Source of the DNA: Niveispirillum sp. SYP-B3756
GTDB lineage: Bacteria > Pseudomonadota > Alphaproteobacteria > Azospirillales > Azospirillaceae
Length of the DNA stretch: 64,000 nt
Assembly (NCBI RefSeq): GCF_009495745.1
Contig: NZ_WIDQ01000003.1
Location: 248,001-312,000, forward strand
Reading direction: 5' to 3'
How positions within the stretch are numbered: position 1 is the first letter of the stretch; each line of letters begins with the position of its first letter. The position numbers and the translations under genes are program-made. Of the stretch, positions 43,814 to 53,367 are shown in pieces. The notes under the pieces were generated by a model. It searched no databases. It was not told the DNA's origin and was given only the letters and a program-made list of their open reading frames with translations.

Positions 43814-46120
43814 TCAACCCCTCCGCCCGGCGGCGGTCATCGCGTCACGGTCGGCGGCAGCATCGAGAACGGGCGCGCCCGTCGCTTCGATGGTACGTGG
43901 CACCACCAGGGTCACCCGAGCGCCACCGCCCGGCCGATCCTCCAGCAGCAGCGCACCGCCGTGATCTTCCATGATCTTCTTCACAATCGCCAAGCCAAGG
44001 CCGGTGCCCTTGGCCCGCGTGGTCACATAGGGCTCGGTCAGCCGGTCACGTTCCTCCGTGACCGGCAGGCCCTTGCCATTATCTTCCACCGCCAGCAACA
44101 CCCGTTCATCCTCTACCGTCAGGCGCAGGGTGATTTCACCCGGTAGTGCATCGGTGCCGGCGGGTGTTTCCTCGATCCGGCCTTCGATAGATTCACCGGC
44201 ATTCTTCAACAGATTGGTCAGGGCCTGACCAATCTGCCGGCTGTCACAGGTCAGCAGCAGCGGCGCCTCCGGCAAGGCCGCCTGGAAGCGGATCGCCGGA
44301 TAGGCGGAGCCCTGCAGCACCACCGCTTGCCGACAAAGATCCTGCATCGCGGTCGGCTTCATCACCGGCTGCGGCATCCGGGCGAAGGCAGAGAATTCAT
44401 CCACCATGCGGCCAATATCATCGACATGGCGGACGATGGTGTCCGTCATGGTGCGGAACGTATCGGGATCGCTGGTGATTTCCTTCAGATATTTCCGGCG
44501 CAGCCGCTCTGCCGAAAGCTGAATGGGCGTCAGCGGGTTCTTGATCTCATGCGCAATGCGGCGGGCCACATCGGCCCAGGCCGCCTTGCGCTGGGCCGAC
44601 AACAGTTCGGACACATCGTCAAAGGTGACGACATAGCCCTTCACCTCCCCGGCCACGATCTCCGCTGCCAGCCGCACCAGCAGGGTGCGCATCTGGCCAT
44701 TGCGGCGGATCTGTACCTGCCCTTCCACCTGCCGGCCGGCGCGGCGGCGGATGCTGGCCATCAGCTCCGCCATTTCCGGCACCACTTCCAGCAGGTCATG
44801 GTCGATCAGGCTGGCCGGATCACCGACACCCAGCAATTGCGCCGCCGACAGGTTGGGCAGGTTGATGCGGCCCTGATGGTCCAGCCCCAGCACACCCGCC
44901 GAGACACCAGCCAGCACGGCCTCGGTGAAGCGGCGGCGCAGGTCCAGTTGCTTGTTTGCCTCCACCAACTCGCCGCGCTGGCTTTCCAACTGGCTGGTCA
45001 TGCGGTTGAAGGCGCGGGAGAGGGTGGCCAGTTCATCCTCTGGCTCCAGCCCGGTATCGGGCACGCGCGCCGTCAGATCGCCGGCACGGATACGGTCGGC
45101 GGCGGCGATCAGGGCACCGATGGGGGCCACCAGATAAGTCGCAAAGTTCAACCCCATCCAGATGGCGGAGAGCAGCAGCAGCACGGCAATGCCGACAAAG
45201 ATCACCGTCATCCGGGCCTGCAGCGCAAAGCGCTGGCCCTCCATCTGGCGATATTCCTGAACGGCGCTCTGCGTCGTGTCCATATGTTCCAGCACCCGGC
45301 TTTCCACCGGGCGGCCCACGAACAGGAACCGGTCGAAATCGGCATCCAGCAGGATGATGGCATTCACCCGGTTGCCGCTTTCGCTGACAATCAGCACCAC
45401 CTCGCCCTTGCGGGCGCGCTCCAGATCGTTGGTGTTCACCGTGGTGAAATCGAAGGCGAACCCCAGGCCGAACACGGCGTCCACCCGGCCGGTGCCGTCA
45501 AAGATCACCGCTTCCGTCACGGAGCGCTGCAGCGCCTGCATCTGGAAGAACTGGCGGAAGCGGGGCGGATCCCAATAGATCGAGGGCGGCAGGCGGGCAA
45601 TGTCGTTGCGCATCACCTCCGCATCGCGCGACAGGGTCTGCTGGTGTTCCTTCAGATATCCCTCGGCCACGGCCAGGGATTCATTCACCACCAGCCGCAC
45701 CCGGTCGCTGAACCAGCTTTGCAGGCCGACATAGAAGAACAGGGCGGAGAAGATGGCCATGATGATGGCCGGCAGCACCGCCAGGATGGAGAAAACGGCC
45801 ACCAGCCGCATATGCAGGCGCGACCCCGCCATGCCGCGCCGTCGTTCCACCCACAGCGCCACGATGCGCCTTGCCACCACCGCCCCCAGCAGCAGCAGCA
45901 GCACGCCATCCAGGGTCAACAGCAGGGTGACGGTGTTCTGATCATTGCCGACAGGCAAGGTCTCGGTCAGCGCCGCATAGGTGGCGGCACCGGCGGCAAT
46001 CGCGGCAATGGTCAGCGCCACGGCCGCAATGGCCGACAGGTGCCGCCCGCGTGACCAGCCGAAAATGCGCCGCCACAGCCCTTGCGACGGGGGCGTCAGG
46101 TCGGGTGCCACATCAGTCAT
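43814..46120 (-). CDS. ntrY: Nitrogen-regulation sensor histidine kinase NtrY
   Basis: About 768 residues. Four membrane helices near the N-terminus (about 25-150 and 285-310) flank a periplasmic sensor region, followed by HAMP (TYLVAPIGALIAAADRIRAGD), PAS (about 385-490), HisKA (ARRIAHEIKNPLTPIQLSAERL) and HATPase (NLLKNAGES, DNGKGLP, GTGLGLAIVKKI). I chose ATG 46120; the frame continues ten codons to a TTG at 46150. In most relatives ntrY directly follows ntrC, but here mazEF lies between them on the other strand. Confidence 0.93.
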   Translation of the reverse strand: MTDVAPDLTPPSQGLWRRIFGWSRGRHLSAIAAVALTIAAIAAGAATYAALTETLPVGNDQNTVTLLLTLDGVLLLLLGAVVARRIVALWVERRRGMAGSRLHMRLVAVFSILAVLPAIIMAIFSALFFYVGLQSWFSDRVRLVVNESLAVAEGYLKEHQQTLSRDAEVMRNDIARLPPSIYWDPPRFRQFFQMQALQRSVTEAVIFDGTGRVDAVFGLGFAFDFTTVNTNDLERARKGEVVLIVSESGNRVNAIILLDADFDRFLFVGRPVESRVLEHMDTTQSAVQEYRQMEGQRFALQARMTVIFVGIAVLLLLSAIWMGLNFATYLVAPIGALIAAADRIRAGDLTARVPDTGLEPEDELATLSRAFNRMTSQLESQRGELVEANKQLDLRRRFTEAVLAGVSAGVLGLDHQGRINLPNLSAAQLLGVGDPASLIDHDLLEVVPEMAELMASIRRRAGRQVEGQVQIRRNGQMRTLLVRLAAEIVAGEVKGYVVTFDDVSELLSAQRKAAWADVARRIAHEIKNPLTPIQLSAERLRRKYLKEITSDPDTFRTMTDTIVRHVDDIGRMVDEFSAFARMPQPVMKPTAMQDLCRQAVVLQGSAYPAIRFQAALPEAPLLLTCDSRQIGQALTNLLKNAGESIEGRIEETPAGTDALPGEITLRLTVEDERVLLAVEDNGKGLPVTEERDRLTEPYVTTRAKGTGLGLAIVKKIMEDHGGALLLEDRPGGGARVTLVVPRTIEATGAPVLDAAADRDAMTAAGRRG

Positions 46121-46355
46121 GGGGCACCGAAGGAAGGGTAATGGCGTCAAACAATCCGGTAGGGAGCAAAGCGTCTGCCTTGGCTGGACGGAACCTGCGC
46201 GAAGCAGAACTGTTACCAGAAAGCTACACTATGCGCCAGCCCGCAACGTGATAAAGCTGCAACAAGGTGTGGTTGGACAGGACGGGTCTGAACGACAATG
46301 GCACGGCCTTGCCTTCGTGCTAATGTTAGGCCTGTGTTCAAGGGGAGCCTGGAGA
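46121..46355. promoter_or_regulatory. Divergent promoter region between ntrY and mazEF
   Basis: This 235-base gap must hold the ntrY promoter and the mazEF promoter, since ntrY is cut off from ntrC. No clear -35/-10 pair is assigned. A sigma-54-like string TGGCACGGCCTTGCC at 46299 has the GG and GC one base too close. Confidence 0.4.
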
Positions 46356-46604
46356 ATGGTGATGCGGGTGACGATGAAAAAGTCGGGCGACAGCGCCGCC
46401 ATCCATATTCCGGCCGCCGTAATGCAGGCGGCGAAGCTGCCGATGAACGCCATTGTTGAGGTGCGGGAGGAAGCTGGGCGGATCGTCATCGAACCGGTAC
46501 AAAGTACGGAGCCCGACCTCACCACCCTGATTGACGCCATCACCCCTGACAATCTGCATGGGGAACTGTCCTTGGGGCCGACCATGGGGCGGGAGAGTCT
46601 CTGA
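46356..46604 (+). CDS. mazE: MazE-type antitoxin (AbrB/SpoVT fold)
   Basis: This 82-residue protein matches MazE: an N-terminal AbrB DNA-binding strand-loop (MKKSGDSAAIHIPAAVM, AIVEVREEAGRIVIEP) and a C-terminal toxin-binding tail with DAITPDNLHGEL. It neutralises the adjacent MazF and represses the operon. AGGGGAG precedes ATG 46356 by eight bases; ATG 46362 is an alternative with GGAGA upstream. Its stop directly abuts the toxin ATG (TGAATG). Confidence 0.9.
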   Translation: MVMRVTMKKSGDSAAIHIPAAVMQAAKLPMNAIVEVREEAGRIVIEPVQSTEPDLTTLIDAITPDNLHGELSLGPTMGRESL

Positions 46605-46937
46605 ATGACCTATGTGCCGGAGGCGGGTGACGTTGTCTGGCTGCAATTCACCCCGCAGGCCGGGCATGAACAGGCCGGCCATCGCCCGGCTGTTGTCCTG
46701 AGCCCGCTGGCCTATAACCGCCGCACCGGTCTGATGCTATGTTGCCCGATGACAACCCAGATCAAGGGATACCCGTTTGAAGTCAGGGTCGGCGTTGCGG
46801 GCGATAGTGCGGTCTTGTCTGATCAGGTGAAAAGCGTTGATTGGCAGGCGCGGCAAGCTGCGTTCAAAGGCCGGGTCACCCCTGATGAATTGTCGGCAAT
46901 CAGGCGGCTGTCGATTGCATTGATCGGCAAGCCCTGA
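46605..46937 (+). CDS. mazF: MazF-type endoribonuclease toxin
   Basis: This 110-residue protein closely follows E. coli MazF: GDVVWLQFTPQAGHEQAGHRPAVVL at residues 8-32, LCCPMTTQIKGYPFEV, LSDQVKSVDW. MazF cleaves mRNA at short sequence sites and slows growth. The conserved Arg and Thr of the active site are present, so it looks functional. It starts with no gap after mazE. A strong hairpin follows before the convergent ntrC. Confidence 0.94.
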   Translation: MTYVPEAGDVVWLQFTPQAGHEQAGHRPAVVLSPLAYNRRTGLMLCCPMTTQIKGYPFEVRVGVAGDSAVLSDQVKSVDWQARQAAFKGRVTPDELSAIRRLSIALIGKP

Positions 46938-46949
46938 TCCCCCTCCAAA

Positions 46950-46985
46950 CTGCCGGCGCACAGGACGTTCCCTGTACGCCGGCAG
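46950..46985. terminator. Bidirectional hairpin between mazF and ntrC
   Basis: CTGCCGGCG (46950-46958) and CGCCGGCAG (46977-46985) form a perfect outer stem. ACAGG/CCTGT extends it inside, with one mismatch between. It sits between convergent stops; GGCTTTTA follows on the plus side. Confidence 0.6.
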
Positions 46986-46993
46986 TCCGGCTT

Positions 46994-48442
46994 TTACTTC
47001 AACCCGCGCACCACCTGGATATCCAGGTCACGGATCTTCTTGCGCAAGGTATTGCGGTTCAGCCCCAACATATGGGCGGCCTTGATCTGATTGCCCCTGG
47101 TCGCGGTCAGCGACAGGGACAGCAACGGCCGCTCCACCTCCCGCAGGATGCGGTCATAGAGGCCTGCCGCCGGGATACCGTCCTTATGGGCGGCGAAATA
47201 TTCCCGCAAATGCCGCTCAACAGCGGCACTCAAGCCCTCATTCACCGGCTCCTGCGTGGGGGCGGCGGCCGGGTTGGTCTCCGCCAGTTCGGTATCGATG
47301 ACATCCAGGCTGATGATTTCCTGGGAATAGAGTGCCGCCAGCCGCTGCACCATATTTTCCAGCTCACGCACATTGCCCGGCCAGCGATAGCGTTTCAGCC
47401 GGTCCATGGCGGCGTTATCGACGCTTTTATGCGGCAAGCCCTGCTGTGCGGCCTGGTTCAGGAAATGCCGCACCAGGGCCGGCACATCCTCTGTGCGTTC
47501 GCGCAGAGGCGGCAGGCGGATTGGCACGACATTCAGGCGATAGAACAAATCCTCCCGGAACAGGCCCTGGCGGATCAGGGTGCGCAGGTCGCGGTGGGTG
47601 GCCGCCACGATGCGTACATCGGTCTTGATCGGGGTGCGCCCGCCGACGGTGGTATATTCACCTTCCTGCAGCACGCGTAGCAGCCGGGTCTGCGCCTCCA
47701 GCGGCATATCGCCGATTTCATCCAGGAACAGGGTGCCGCCCTGGGCCTGTTCGAACCGGCCAGTGGACCGCATGGTGGCGCCGGTAAACGCCCCCTTCTC
47801 ATGCCCGAACAGTTCGGATTCAATCAACTCGCGCGGGATCGCCGCCATATTGATGGCGACGAAAGGGCCGCCACGCCGTTTGCCGTAATCGTGCAGCGCA
47901 CGCGCCACCAGTTCCTTGCCGGTACCGGATTCCCCCGTGATCATCACTGTCAGGTCCGTGCCCATCAACCGGGCCAGGACACGATAGATTTCCTGCATGG
48001 CCGGCGACCGGCCAATCAGGGGAAGGTTCTCCTCCTCCTCTTCCGGCTGCGGTGCGGGCGTTGGCTGGCTGGCCGGTAACGGGGCCGACAGCGCCTTCTG
48101 CACAATCGCCATCAAGTCCTTCAGATCGAAGGGCTTGGGTAGATATTCAAAGGCACCACGCTCCGCCGCCTTGACCGCGGTCAACAGCGTGTTCTGCGCG
48201 CTCATCACAATGATGCGCAATTCCGGCCGCAGCTTCTTGATGCGCGGGACCAGATCAAGCCCATTCTCATCTGGCATCACCACATCAGTGATGACCAGGT
48301 CACCTTCCCCTTCCTGCACCCACCGCCACAAGGTGGCGGCATTGCCTGTCGTTCTCACTTCGTGCCCCAGGCGGGTCAGCGCCTGTGTCAGCACGGTCCG
48401 GATCGCCCGGTCATCATCCGCAACGAGAATGGTTGCGCCCAT
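46994..48442 (-). CDS. ntrC: Nitrogen-regulation response regulator NtrC
   Basis: This 482-residue sigma-54 activator has a receiver (Asp in [12 protein letters not shown]), an AAA+ domain ([15 protein letters not shown], intact GAFTGA in [24 protein letters not shown]) and a Fis-type helix-turn-helix ([13 protein letters not shown]). It activates nitrogen-scavenging promoters under nitrogen limitation. It lies three bases after ntrB. Unlike the neighbouring NtrX it retains all sigma-54 contact residues. Confidence 0.96.
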   Translation of the reverse strand: MGATILVADDDRAIRTVLTQALTRLGHEVRTTGNAATLWRWVQEGEGDLVITDVVMPDENGLDLVPRIKKLRPELRIIVMSAQNTLLTAVKAAERGAFEYLPKPFDLKDLMAIVQKALSAPLPASQPTPAPQPEEEEENLPLIGRSPAMQEIYRVLARLMGTDLTVMITGESGTGKELVARALHDYGKRRGGPFVAINMAAIPRELIESELFGHEKGAFTGATMRSTGRFEQAQGGTLFLDEIGDMPLEAQTRLLRVLQEGEYTTVGGRTPIKTDVRIVAATHRDLRTLIRQGLFREDLFYRLNVVPIRLPPLRERTEDVPALVRHFLNQAAQQGLPHKSVDNAAMDRLKRYRWPGNVRELENMVQRLAALYSQEIISLDVIDTELAETNPAAAPTQEPVNEGLSAAVERHLREYFAAHKDGIPAAGLYDRILREVERPLLSLSLTATRGNQIKAAHMLGLNRNTLRKKIRDLDIQVVRGLK

Positions 48443-48445
48443 TTT

Positions 48446-49567
48446 TTAGGCACCCTCTCCGTTAACCCCAGCACCGGTGACCGGGAGGGAAACCTTGAAG
48501 ATCGTGCGTTTCGGCACGCTTTCAAAGTCGATCACCCCCCCATGGTCACCAATGATCTTGGCGACTAATGCAAGACCCAGGCCGGTTCCGTTCATCTTGG
48601 TGGTGACGAAGGGATCGAACAGGTTGACGCGCAGGTCGTCAGGGATGCCAGGGCCGTTATCGGCCACGCAGACCAGCAGGGGCAGATGCATCCGGCTGTC
48701 CGATCCCGCCACGGCCAGCCGCACCCCATGCTGATAGGCGGTGGAGAGCATGATCTCCCCTCCCTGTTCCGGGCAGGCCTCGGCCGCGTTCTTCACCAGA
48801 TTAAGGAAGACCTGGACCAACTGGTCGCGGTTGCCCAGCACCGGCGGCAGGGAAGGATCATATTTCTCAATAAAGCGGATATGGCGGGCAAAGCCGGTCT
48901 GGGCGATGCGGCGCACATGTTCCAGCACGGCATGGATGTTCACCGCCTGGCGCTCCAGCGGGCGCCCATCGGTAAACACCTCCATCCGGTCCACCAGCGC
49001 GACGATGCGGTCAGCCTCGTCGCAGATCAGGCGGGTCAGTATCTGGTCATCTTCGTTGGCATTTTCTTCCAGCAACTGGGCTGCCCCCCGGATGCCGGAC
49101 AGCGGGTTCTTCACCTCATGCGCCAGCATTGCCGCCATGGCAACGACGGAGCGGGCGGCCCCGCGATGGTTCAACTGGCTGTCGATCCGCCGGGCAATGG
49201 AGCGTTCATGGATGGTCAGCACCACCTGATCGGGCGGATCGCCCAGGGGGGCCGCCTGCATGGTCACGCTGTGCGGACCGATGCGCTGGGTCTCCACACT
49301 GATCCCGTATTTGCAGACCGTGGAATGGGTCAGGCGGGCCTGATCCAGCAGGTTGAAGACGGGGCTGTCCTCCGGGATCAGCTCGCTCAGCGGTGTACCC
49401 ATGACGCGGGTGGCGCTGACATCAAAGAATTCCTGGGCTTCCAGATTGATGAAGCGGATCAGCCCATCGCCATCCACCACCATCACCGGGTCCGGCAGGG
49501 CAGCCAGAATGGCCGTCGGATCAATATCGCCGCCATTGCGGCGGGGATAGACCGGGCTGCGCGCCAT
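48446..49567 (-). CDS. ntrB: Nitrogen-regulation sensor histidine kinase NtrB
   Basis: This 373-residue soluble kinase has an N-terminal PAS domain ([20 protein letters not shown]-type start), HisKA ([21 protein letters not shown], phospho-His) and HATPase ([32 protein letters not shown]). Controlled by PII proteins, it phosphorylates or dephosphorylates NtrC. The start overlaps the dusB stop by one base (TGATG), so nifR3-ntrB-ntrC is one operon. Confidence 0.95.
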   Translation of the reverse strand: MARSPVYPRRNGGDIDPTAILAALPDPVMVVDGDGLIRFINLEAQEFFDVSATRVMGTPLSELIPEDSPVFNLLDQARLTHSTVCKYGISVETQRIGPHSVTMQAAPLGDPPDQVVLTIHERSIARRIDSQLNHRGAARSVVAMAAMLAHEVKNPLSGIRGAAQLLEENANEDDQILTRLICDEADRIVALVDRMEVFTDGRPLERQAVNIHAVLEHVRRIAQTGFARHIRFIEKYDPSLPPVLGNRDQLVQVFLNLVKNAAEACPEQGGEIMLSTAYQHGVRLAVAGSDSRMHLPLLVCVADNGPGIPDDLRVNLFDPFVTTKMNGTGLGLALVAKIIGDHGGVIDFESVPKRTIFKVSLPVTGAGVNGEGA

Positions 49568-50583
49568 CAGGCGGCCACCCGCACGATGACGCCCCGGTCC
49601 ATGCTGGCCTTATAGAAACCGGCAATATGCTGCTTCATCACGTCCGGGCTCTCCGTCGTCATGATGGCGTTGCGGTAATCGGCGGAACCGGGCAGGCCCT
49701 TGGAATACCAGGCGACATGTTTACGGGCGATCTTCAGGCCGGCATCGATGCCGTAATGGGCCAGGATCGCCTCATAATGTTCCAGCACGATCTGCATCTG
49801 CTCGGCCAGCGACGGTTCCGGCAGATTCTCGCCCGTGCGCAGGTAATGCATCACCTGGGCGATGAACCAGGGCCGGCCATAGGTGCCGCGCCCGATCATG
49901 ATGCCGTCGGCCCCGGATTCCTCCAGGCAGCGCACGGCATCGTCAAAGCTGTTGATATCGCCATTGGCGATTACGGGGATCTTCACCGCCTCCTTCACCT
50001 CGCGGATGAATTTCCAGTCAGCGGTGCCGTTATACATCTGGCAACGGGTGCGGCCATGCACGGTCAGCATCTGAATGCCGCATTCTTCGGCGATTTTCGC
50101 CAGACGCGGGGCATTCAGATTATTGGCGTCCCAGCCCTTGCGCATCTTCATCGTCACCGGCACGGTGACGGCCTTCACGGTCGCCTCCATGATCTTGCCG
50201 GCCAGCGGCTCATCCTTCATCAGGGCGGAACCGGCATAGCCATTGACCACCTTCTTCACCGGGCAGCCGAAATTGATATCGATGATATGGGCGCCGCGAT
50301 CCTCATTCAGCTTGGCAGCTTCGGCCATCACATCCGGTTCACACCCGGCCAACTGCATGGAGATCGGCGCCTCATCCAGGCTCCATTCCGTTTTCAGCAG
50401 GCTTTCGCGGGTGGCACGGATCATCGCCTGGCTGGCAATCATCTCCGACACCACCAGCCCGGCGCCGGTGCGTTTCACCAGCCGGCGATAGGGCATGTCG
50501 GTGACGCCGGAAAGCGGCGCCAGGATCACCGGATCCTCAATGCGCACGGGGCCAATCTGGATGGGGTTGAGACGCTTCGCCAT
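49567..50583 (-). CDS. dusB: tRNA-dihydrouridine synthase DusB (NifR3)
   Basis: This 338-residue flavoenzyme reduces uridine in the tRNA D-loop. It has the FMN-binding barrel ([17 protein letters not shown]), the catalytic Cys in [18 protein letters not shown] and [13 protein letters not shown]. As nifR3 it is the first gene of the ntrBC operon in many alphaproteobacteria. ATG 50583 is chosen because the family N-terminus ([10 protein letters not shown]) begins there; the frame to 50634 crosses the probable promoter. Confidence 0.93.
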   Translation of the reverse strand: MAKRLNPIQIGPVRIEDPVILAPLSGVTDMPYRRLVKRTGAGLVVSEMIASQAMIRATRESLLKTEWSLDEAPISMQLAGCEPDVMAEAAKLNEDRGAHIIDINFGCPVKKVVNGYAGSALMKDEPLAGKIMEATVKAVTVPVTMKMRKGWDANNLNAPRLAKIAEECGIQMLTVHGRTRCQMYNGTADWKFIREVKEAVKIPVIANGDINSFDDAVRCLEESGADGIMIGRGTYGRPWFIAQVMHYLRTGENLPEPSLAEQMQIVLEHYEAILAHYGIDAGLKIARKHVAWYSKGLPGSADYRNAIMTTESPDVMKQHIAGFYKASMDRGVIVRVAA

Positions 50584-50597
50584 ATCGCTGATACCTT

Positions 50598-50614
50598 TGC
50601 ACCGATTTGATGCA
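50598..50614. promoter_or_regulatory. NtrC-type box (11/12) upstream of nifR3-ntrBC
   Basis: TGCACC (50598-50603), five bases, GATGCA (50609-50614) differs from the NtrC consensus TGCACC-N5-GGTGCA at one base. A further half-site GGTGCA lies at 50628-50633. Position 15-31 bases before the dusB start would suit autorepression by NtrC, which is known for nifR3-ntrBC operons of other alphaproteobacteria. Confidence 0.5.
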
Positions 50615-50636
50615 CTGCCCCGATATGGGTGCAAAA

Positions 50637-50683
50637 TCGCCTAAAAAACAGGCATATTTCGCGGATGCATCAAAATTAGGCGA
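50637..50683. promoter_or_regulatory. Inverted repeat TCGCCTAA ... TTAGGCGA in dusB/ispDF intergenic region
   Basis: TCGCCTAA (50637-50644) and TTAGGCGA (50676-50683) are perfect reverse complements 31 bases apart in an AT-rich stretch between two divergent genes. This could be a looping operator or part of the promoters. No regulator is assigned. Confidence 0.3.
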
Positions 50684-50830
50684 GACGCTAACATATCGTT
50701 TGAAAATTGCAATATTGCGCAGCCGCATGTCCGCTGCTGCGGTGACGCAAACCGGCCTGTTCAGCACGGGTTGGCGAAGCCGACGAAGCGCGCTAGGTTC
50801 CGGCTCTCCATCCATCGCCATGGTCGCCCA

Positions 50831-52009
50831 ATGCCCAGTTGTGTTGCCCTGATCGTCGCCGCCGGACGCGGCACCCGTTTCGGGGCCGATCTGCCCAAGC
50901 AATATCTGCCACTGGCGGGCAAGCCGGTGCTGCGCCGCACGGTGGAGGCGTTTTTGCGCCGACCGGAGATTACCGCCGTCCGCGTCGTCATCGATCCGGC
51001 CTTCAGCGACCTTTATGAACAGGCGGTGGCGGGGCTGGACCTGCCACCGCCCATCACCGGCGGGCCGACCCGGCAGGACAGTGTGCTGAACGGGCTGGAG
51101 GCCCTGGCCGGCCATGCGCCCGATCTGGTGCTGATCCATGATGCCGCCCGCCCGCTGGTGGATGGGGCCGCCATCGCCGGGGTGATCGCCACCCTGGAAC
51201 AGGCACCGGGGGCGATTGCCGCCACCCCGCTGGCCGACACGCTGAAACGCGGGGCGGCGGTGGGGAACGGGAAAGTCGCCAGCGCCGGCACGGTGGACCG
51301 TACCGCCCTGTGGCGGGCGCTGACGCCGCAGGGCTTCCGCTTCCCCGATATCCTGATCGCCCATCGCCGCGCCGCCGGCATGAACCTGACCGACGATGCC
51401 GCCGTGGCCGAACAGGCCGGGCTGAGCGTCACCCTTGTCCCCAGCAATCCGGATAATCTGAAAGTGACCACCAAGGACGATCTGGCCCGCGCCGAGCGGC
51501 TCTATCTGGCGGGCCTGGGCGATGTGCGCACCGGTACCGGTTTTGATGTGCACAAGTTCCATGATGGGGATCATGTCTGGCTCTGCGGTCTGAAAATCCC
51601 GCATGATCAGGGGCTGGAGGGACATTCCGATGCTGATGTCGGCCTTCATGCCCTGACCGATGCCCTGCTGGGCGCCATCTGCGCCGGCGATATCGGTCAG
51701 CATTTCCCGCCCACCGATCCGCGCTGGAAGGGGGCGGACAGCGCCCGGTTCCTGCGCCATGCCGCCGATCTGGTGGCGGAAAAGGCGGGCGTGATCGCCC
51801 ATGTTGATGTCACGCTGATCTGTGAGCGGCCCAAGGTCGGGCCGCACCGGGCCGCCATGGTGGCGCGGATCGCCGAAATCCTGGCCATCGATCCCGCGCG
51901 CGTCAGTGTGAAAGCGACGACGACGGAAGGGCTGGGCTTCACCGGTCGCCGGGAAGGCATTGCCGCCCAGGCCGCTGCTACGGTGCGCCTGCCGTTGGTG
52001 CTGGATTGA
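50831..52009 (+). CDS. ispDF: Bifunctional IspD/IspF isoprenoid enzyme
   Basis: This 392-residue fusion catalyses two non-consecutive steps of the MEP pathway. Residues 1-230 are IspD (CTP-binding [22 protein letters not shown] at 7-28, HDAARPLV), which makes CDP-methylerythritol. About 232-392 is IspF (GTGFDVHKF with zinc ligands, [19 protein letters not shown]), which makes the cyclic diphosphate. The fusion is common in alphaproteobacteria. It supplies precursors for the hopanoid genes nearby. ATG 50831 is chosen where IspD homology begins. Confidence 0.95.
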   Translation: MPSCVALIVAAGRGTRFGADLPKQYLPLAGKPVLRRTVEAFLRRPEITAVRVVIDPAFSDLYEQAVAGLDLPPPITGGPTRQDSVLNGLEALAGHAPDLVLIHDAARPLVDGAAIAGVIATLEQAPGAIAATPLADTLKRGAAVGNGKVASAGTVDRTALWRALTPQGFRFPDILIAHRRAAGMNLTDDAAVAEQAGLSVTLVPSNPDNLKVTTKDDLARAERLYLAGLGDVRTGTGFDVHKFHDGDHVWLCGLKIPHDQGLEGHSDADVGLHALTDALLGAICAGDIGQHFPPTDPRWKGADSARFLRHAADLVAEKAGVIAHVDVTLICERPKVGPHRAAMVARIAEILAIDPARVSVKATTTEGLGFTGRREGIAAQAAATVRLPLVLD

Positions 52010-52031
52010 TCACCTGACAGGGGGATGGCCG

Positions 52032-52532
52032 ATGTTCCCGGAACACCTGACCAAGCTGGCCGATGATATCCGCGATGCCTATCAGACGGCGGGCCTGTGG
52101 ATCGCCACGGCGGAAAGCTGTACCGGCGGGCTGATCGCCGGCTGCCTGACCGCCGTGGCCGGATCGTCCGCCGTGGTGGACCGGGGCTTTGTCACCTACA
52201 CCAACGAAGCCAAGACGGCGATGCTGGGCGTGCCGGCGGTGCTGATCGCCGATCATGGCGCCGTCAGCGAGCCGGTCGCCTGTGCCATGGCGCTGGGCGC
52301 ACTGGCCCATTCGCGGGCTGACGTTACGCTGGCCGTCACCGGCATTGCCGGGCCGGGGGGCGGTTCGGCTGAAAAACCGGTGGGGCTGGTCTATATCGCC
52401 CGTGCCCGGCGGGGCGGTGAGGTGCTGGTGGAACGCCATGTCTTCCCTGGCGACCGCACCGCGGTTCGCCTTGCCACCGTTGAACGCGCCCTCACCCTGG
52501 CGCTGACCGTCACCCAAGGGAACGCGGCATGA
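52032..52532 (+). CDS. CinA C-terminal domain protein (nicotinamide-nucleotide amidase, PncC-like)
   Basis: This 166-residue protein is the stand-alone CinA C-terminal domain: TAESCTGGLIAGCLT at the active site, GFVTYTNEAKTAMLGV, and GIAGPGGGSAEKPVGLVYI. PncC deamidates NMN to NaMN in NAD recycling. AGGGGGA lies before ATG 52032. It follows ispDF by 22 bases and overlaps the nucleotidyltransferase gene by ATGA, so all three form an operon. Confidence 0.9.
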   Translation: MFPEHLTKLADDIRDAYQTAGLWIATAESCTGGLIAGCLTAVAGSSAVVDRGFVTYTNEAKTAMLGVPAVLIADHGAVSEPVACAMALGALAHSRADVTLAVTGIAGPGGGSAEKPVGLVYIARARRGGEVLVERHVFPGDRTAVRLATVERALTLALTVTQGNAA

Positions 52533-53269
52533 ACATCACGCCCACCATCGAGATTGCCGACACCGTCCTGCGGGAATGGACCGATCAGCCCGATGTGATC
52601 GCCGCCTTTCTGGCCGGTTCCGTCGCCAAGGGCAACGCCGGGCCGGGATCGGATATTGATGCCGTGCTGGTCTATCATCACCTGCCCAGTGCTGTGCGGG
52701 AGACGCATGAACGGCTGGGCATCACGGTGGAACTGTTCCTGCACGATCCCGATACGCTCGCCTATTTCTGGGAGGCGGATCGCCAGATAGGCAAGCCCTC
52801 ACTGGCCCGCATGGTGGCCAATGGATTGCCGGTGGCGGGCGATCCCGGCCTGATTGAGGAATTGAAACGGCAGGCTCAGGCCGTGCTGGATGGCGGCCCG
52901 CCCGAATTGCCGGAGGAGGAGAACCGGTCCCGCCGCTATGCCATCTCCGACCTTGCCGCCGATCTGGCCCAGCCGCGCAGTCCGGCTGAGCAACTGGCCA
53001 TCGGGGCGCGGCTTTATATTGATCTGGCGGATTTCACCGTGCGCGCCGCCGGTGCCTGGACAGGCACCGGCAAGGGGCTGGCCAAGGCACTGATGCGGCT
53101 TGACCCGATGCTGGCCGCCACCTTCGAACATGCCTTTGGGGAGTTGTTTGCCAATCAGGATCCGTCGGAGGTGCTGGCTCTGGTGGATCTCTGCCTTGCC
53201 CCCTATGGCGGCCGCTTCATGGCTGGCGACCGCCGACCAGCCCCGGCGGACTGGCGGTTGGGGGATTAG
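52529..53269 (+). CDS. Nucleotidyltransferase-domain protein of unknown function
   Basis: This 246-residue protein has a polymerase-beta-type nucleotidyltransferase motif, FLAGSVAKGNAGPGSDIDAVLVY, at about 28-50: GS, then SDID with two metal-binding Asp residues, as in minimal or kanamycin-type nucleotidyltransferases. The rest is helical with no assigned domain. Substrate is unknown; it could modify a small molecule, protein or tRNA. ATGA overlap with the CinA gene couples their translation, which hints at a role connected with nucleotide or NAD metabolism. Confidence 0.75.
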   Translation: MNITPTIEIADTVLREWTDQPDVIAAFLAGSVAKGNAGPGSDIDAVLVYHHLPSAVRETHERLGITVELFLHDPDTLAYFWEADRQIGKPSLARMVANGLPVAGDPGLIEELKRQAQAVLDGGPPELPEEENRSRRYAISDLAADLAQPRSPAEQLAIGARLYIDLADFTVRAAGAWTGTGKGLAKALMRLDPMLAATFEHAFGELFANQDPSEVLALVDLCLAPYGGRFMAGDRRPAPADWRLGD

Positions 53270-53315
53270 AGCGGATCGCGGAAAAGCGGAATCGCTTTGG
53301 AGCGTGAATCCGCTC
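53269..53315. repeat. Imperfect hairpin with GAGCGGAT/ATCCGCTC ends
   Basis: GAGCGGAT (53269-53276) and ATCCGCTC (53308-53315) are perfect complements that enclose a 31-base GC-rich segment with further partial pairing. It overlaps the nucleotidyltransferase stop by one base. It resembles intergenic palindromic elements seen in alphaproteobacteria. A second hairpin follows at 53332. Confidence 0.5.
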
Positions 53316-53331
53316 GCTGAACAAGGGCTTG

Positions 53332-53367
53332 GAGCCGGGTGCGTTTCCGGTTAAACGCACCCGGCTC
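53332..53367. terminator. Strong hairpin between convergent genes
   Basis: GAGCCGGGTGCGTTT (53332-53346) pairs perfectly with AAACGCACCCGGCTC (53353-53367) over a CCGGTT loop. It overlaps the stop codon of the NDUFAF6-like gene by one base and probably ends both transcripts. Confidence 0.65.

Noticed and set aside
46299-46313. Sigma-54-like promoter TGGCACGGCCTTGCC before mazE
   Set aside because: The GG and GC elements are nine bases apart, not ten, and mazEF is not a usual sigma-54 target.
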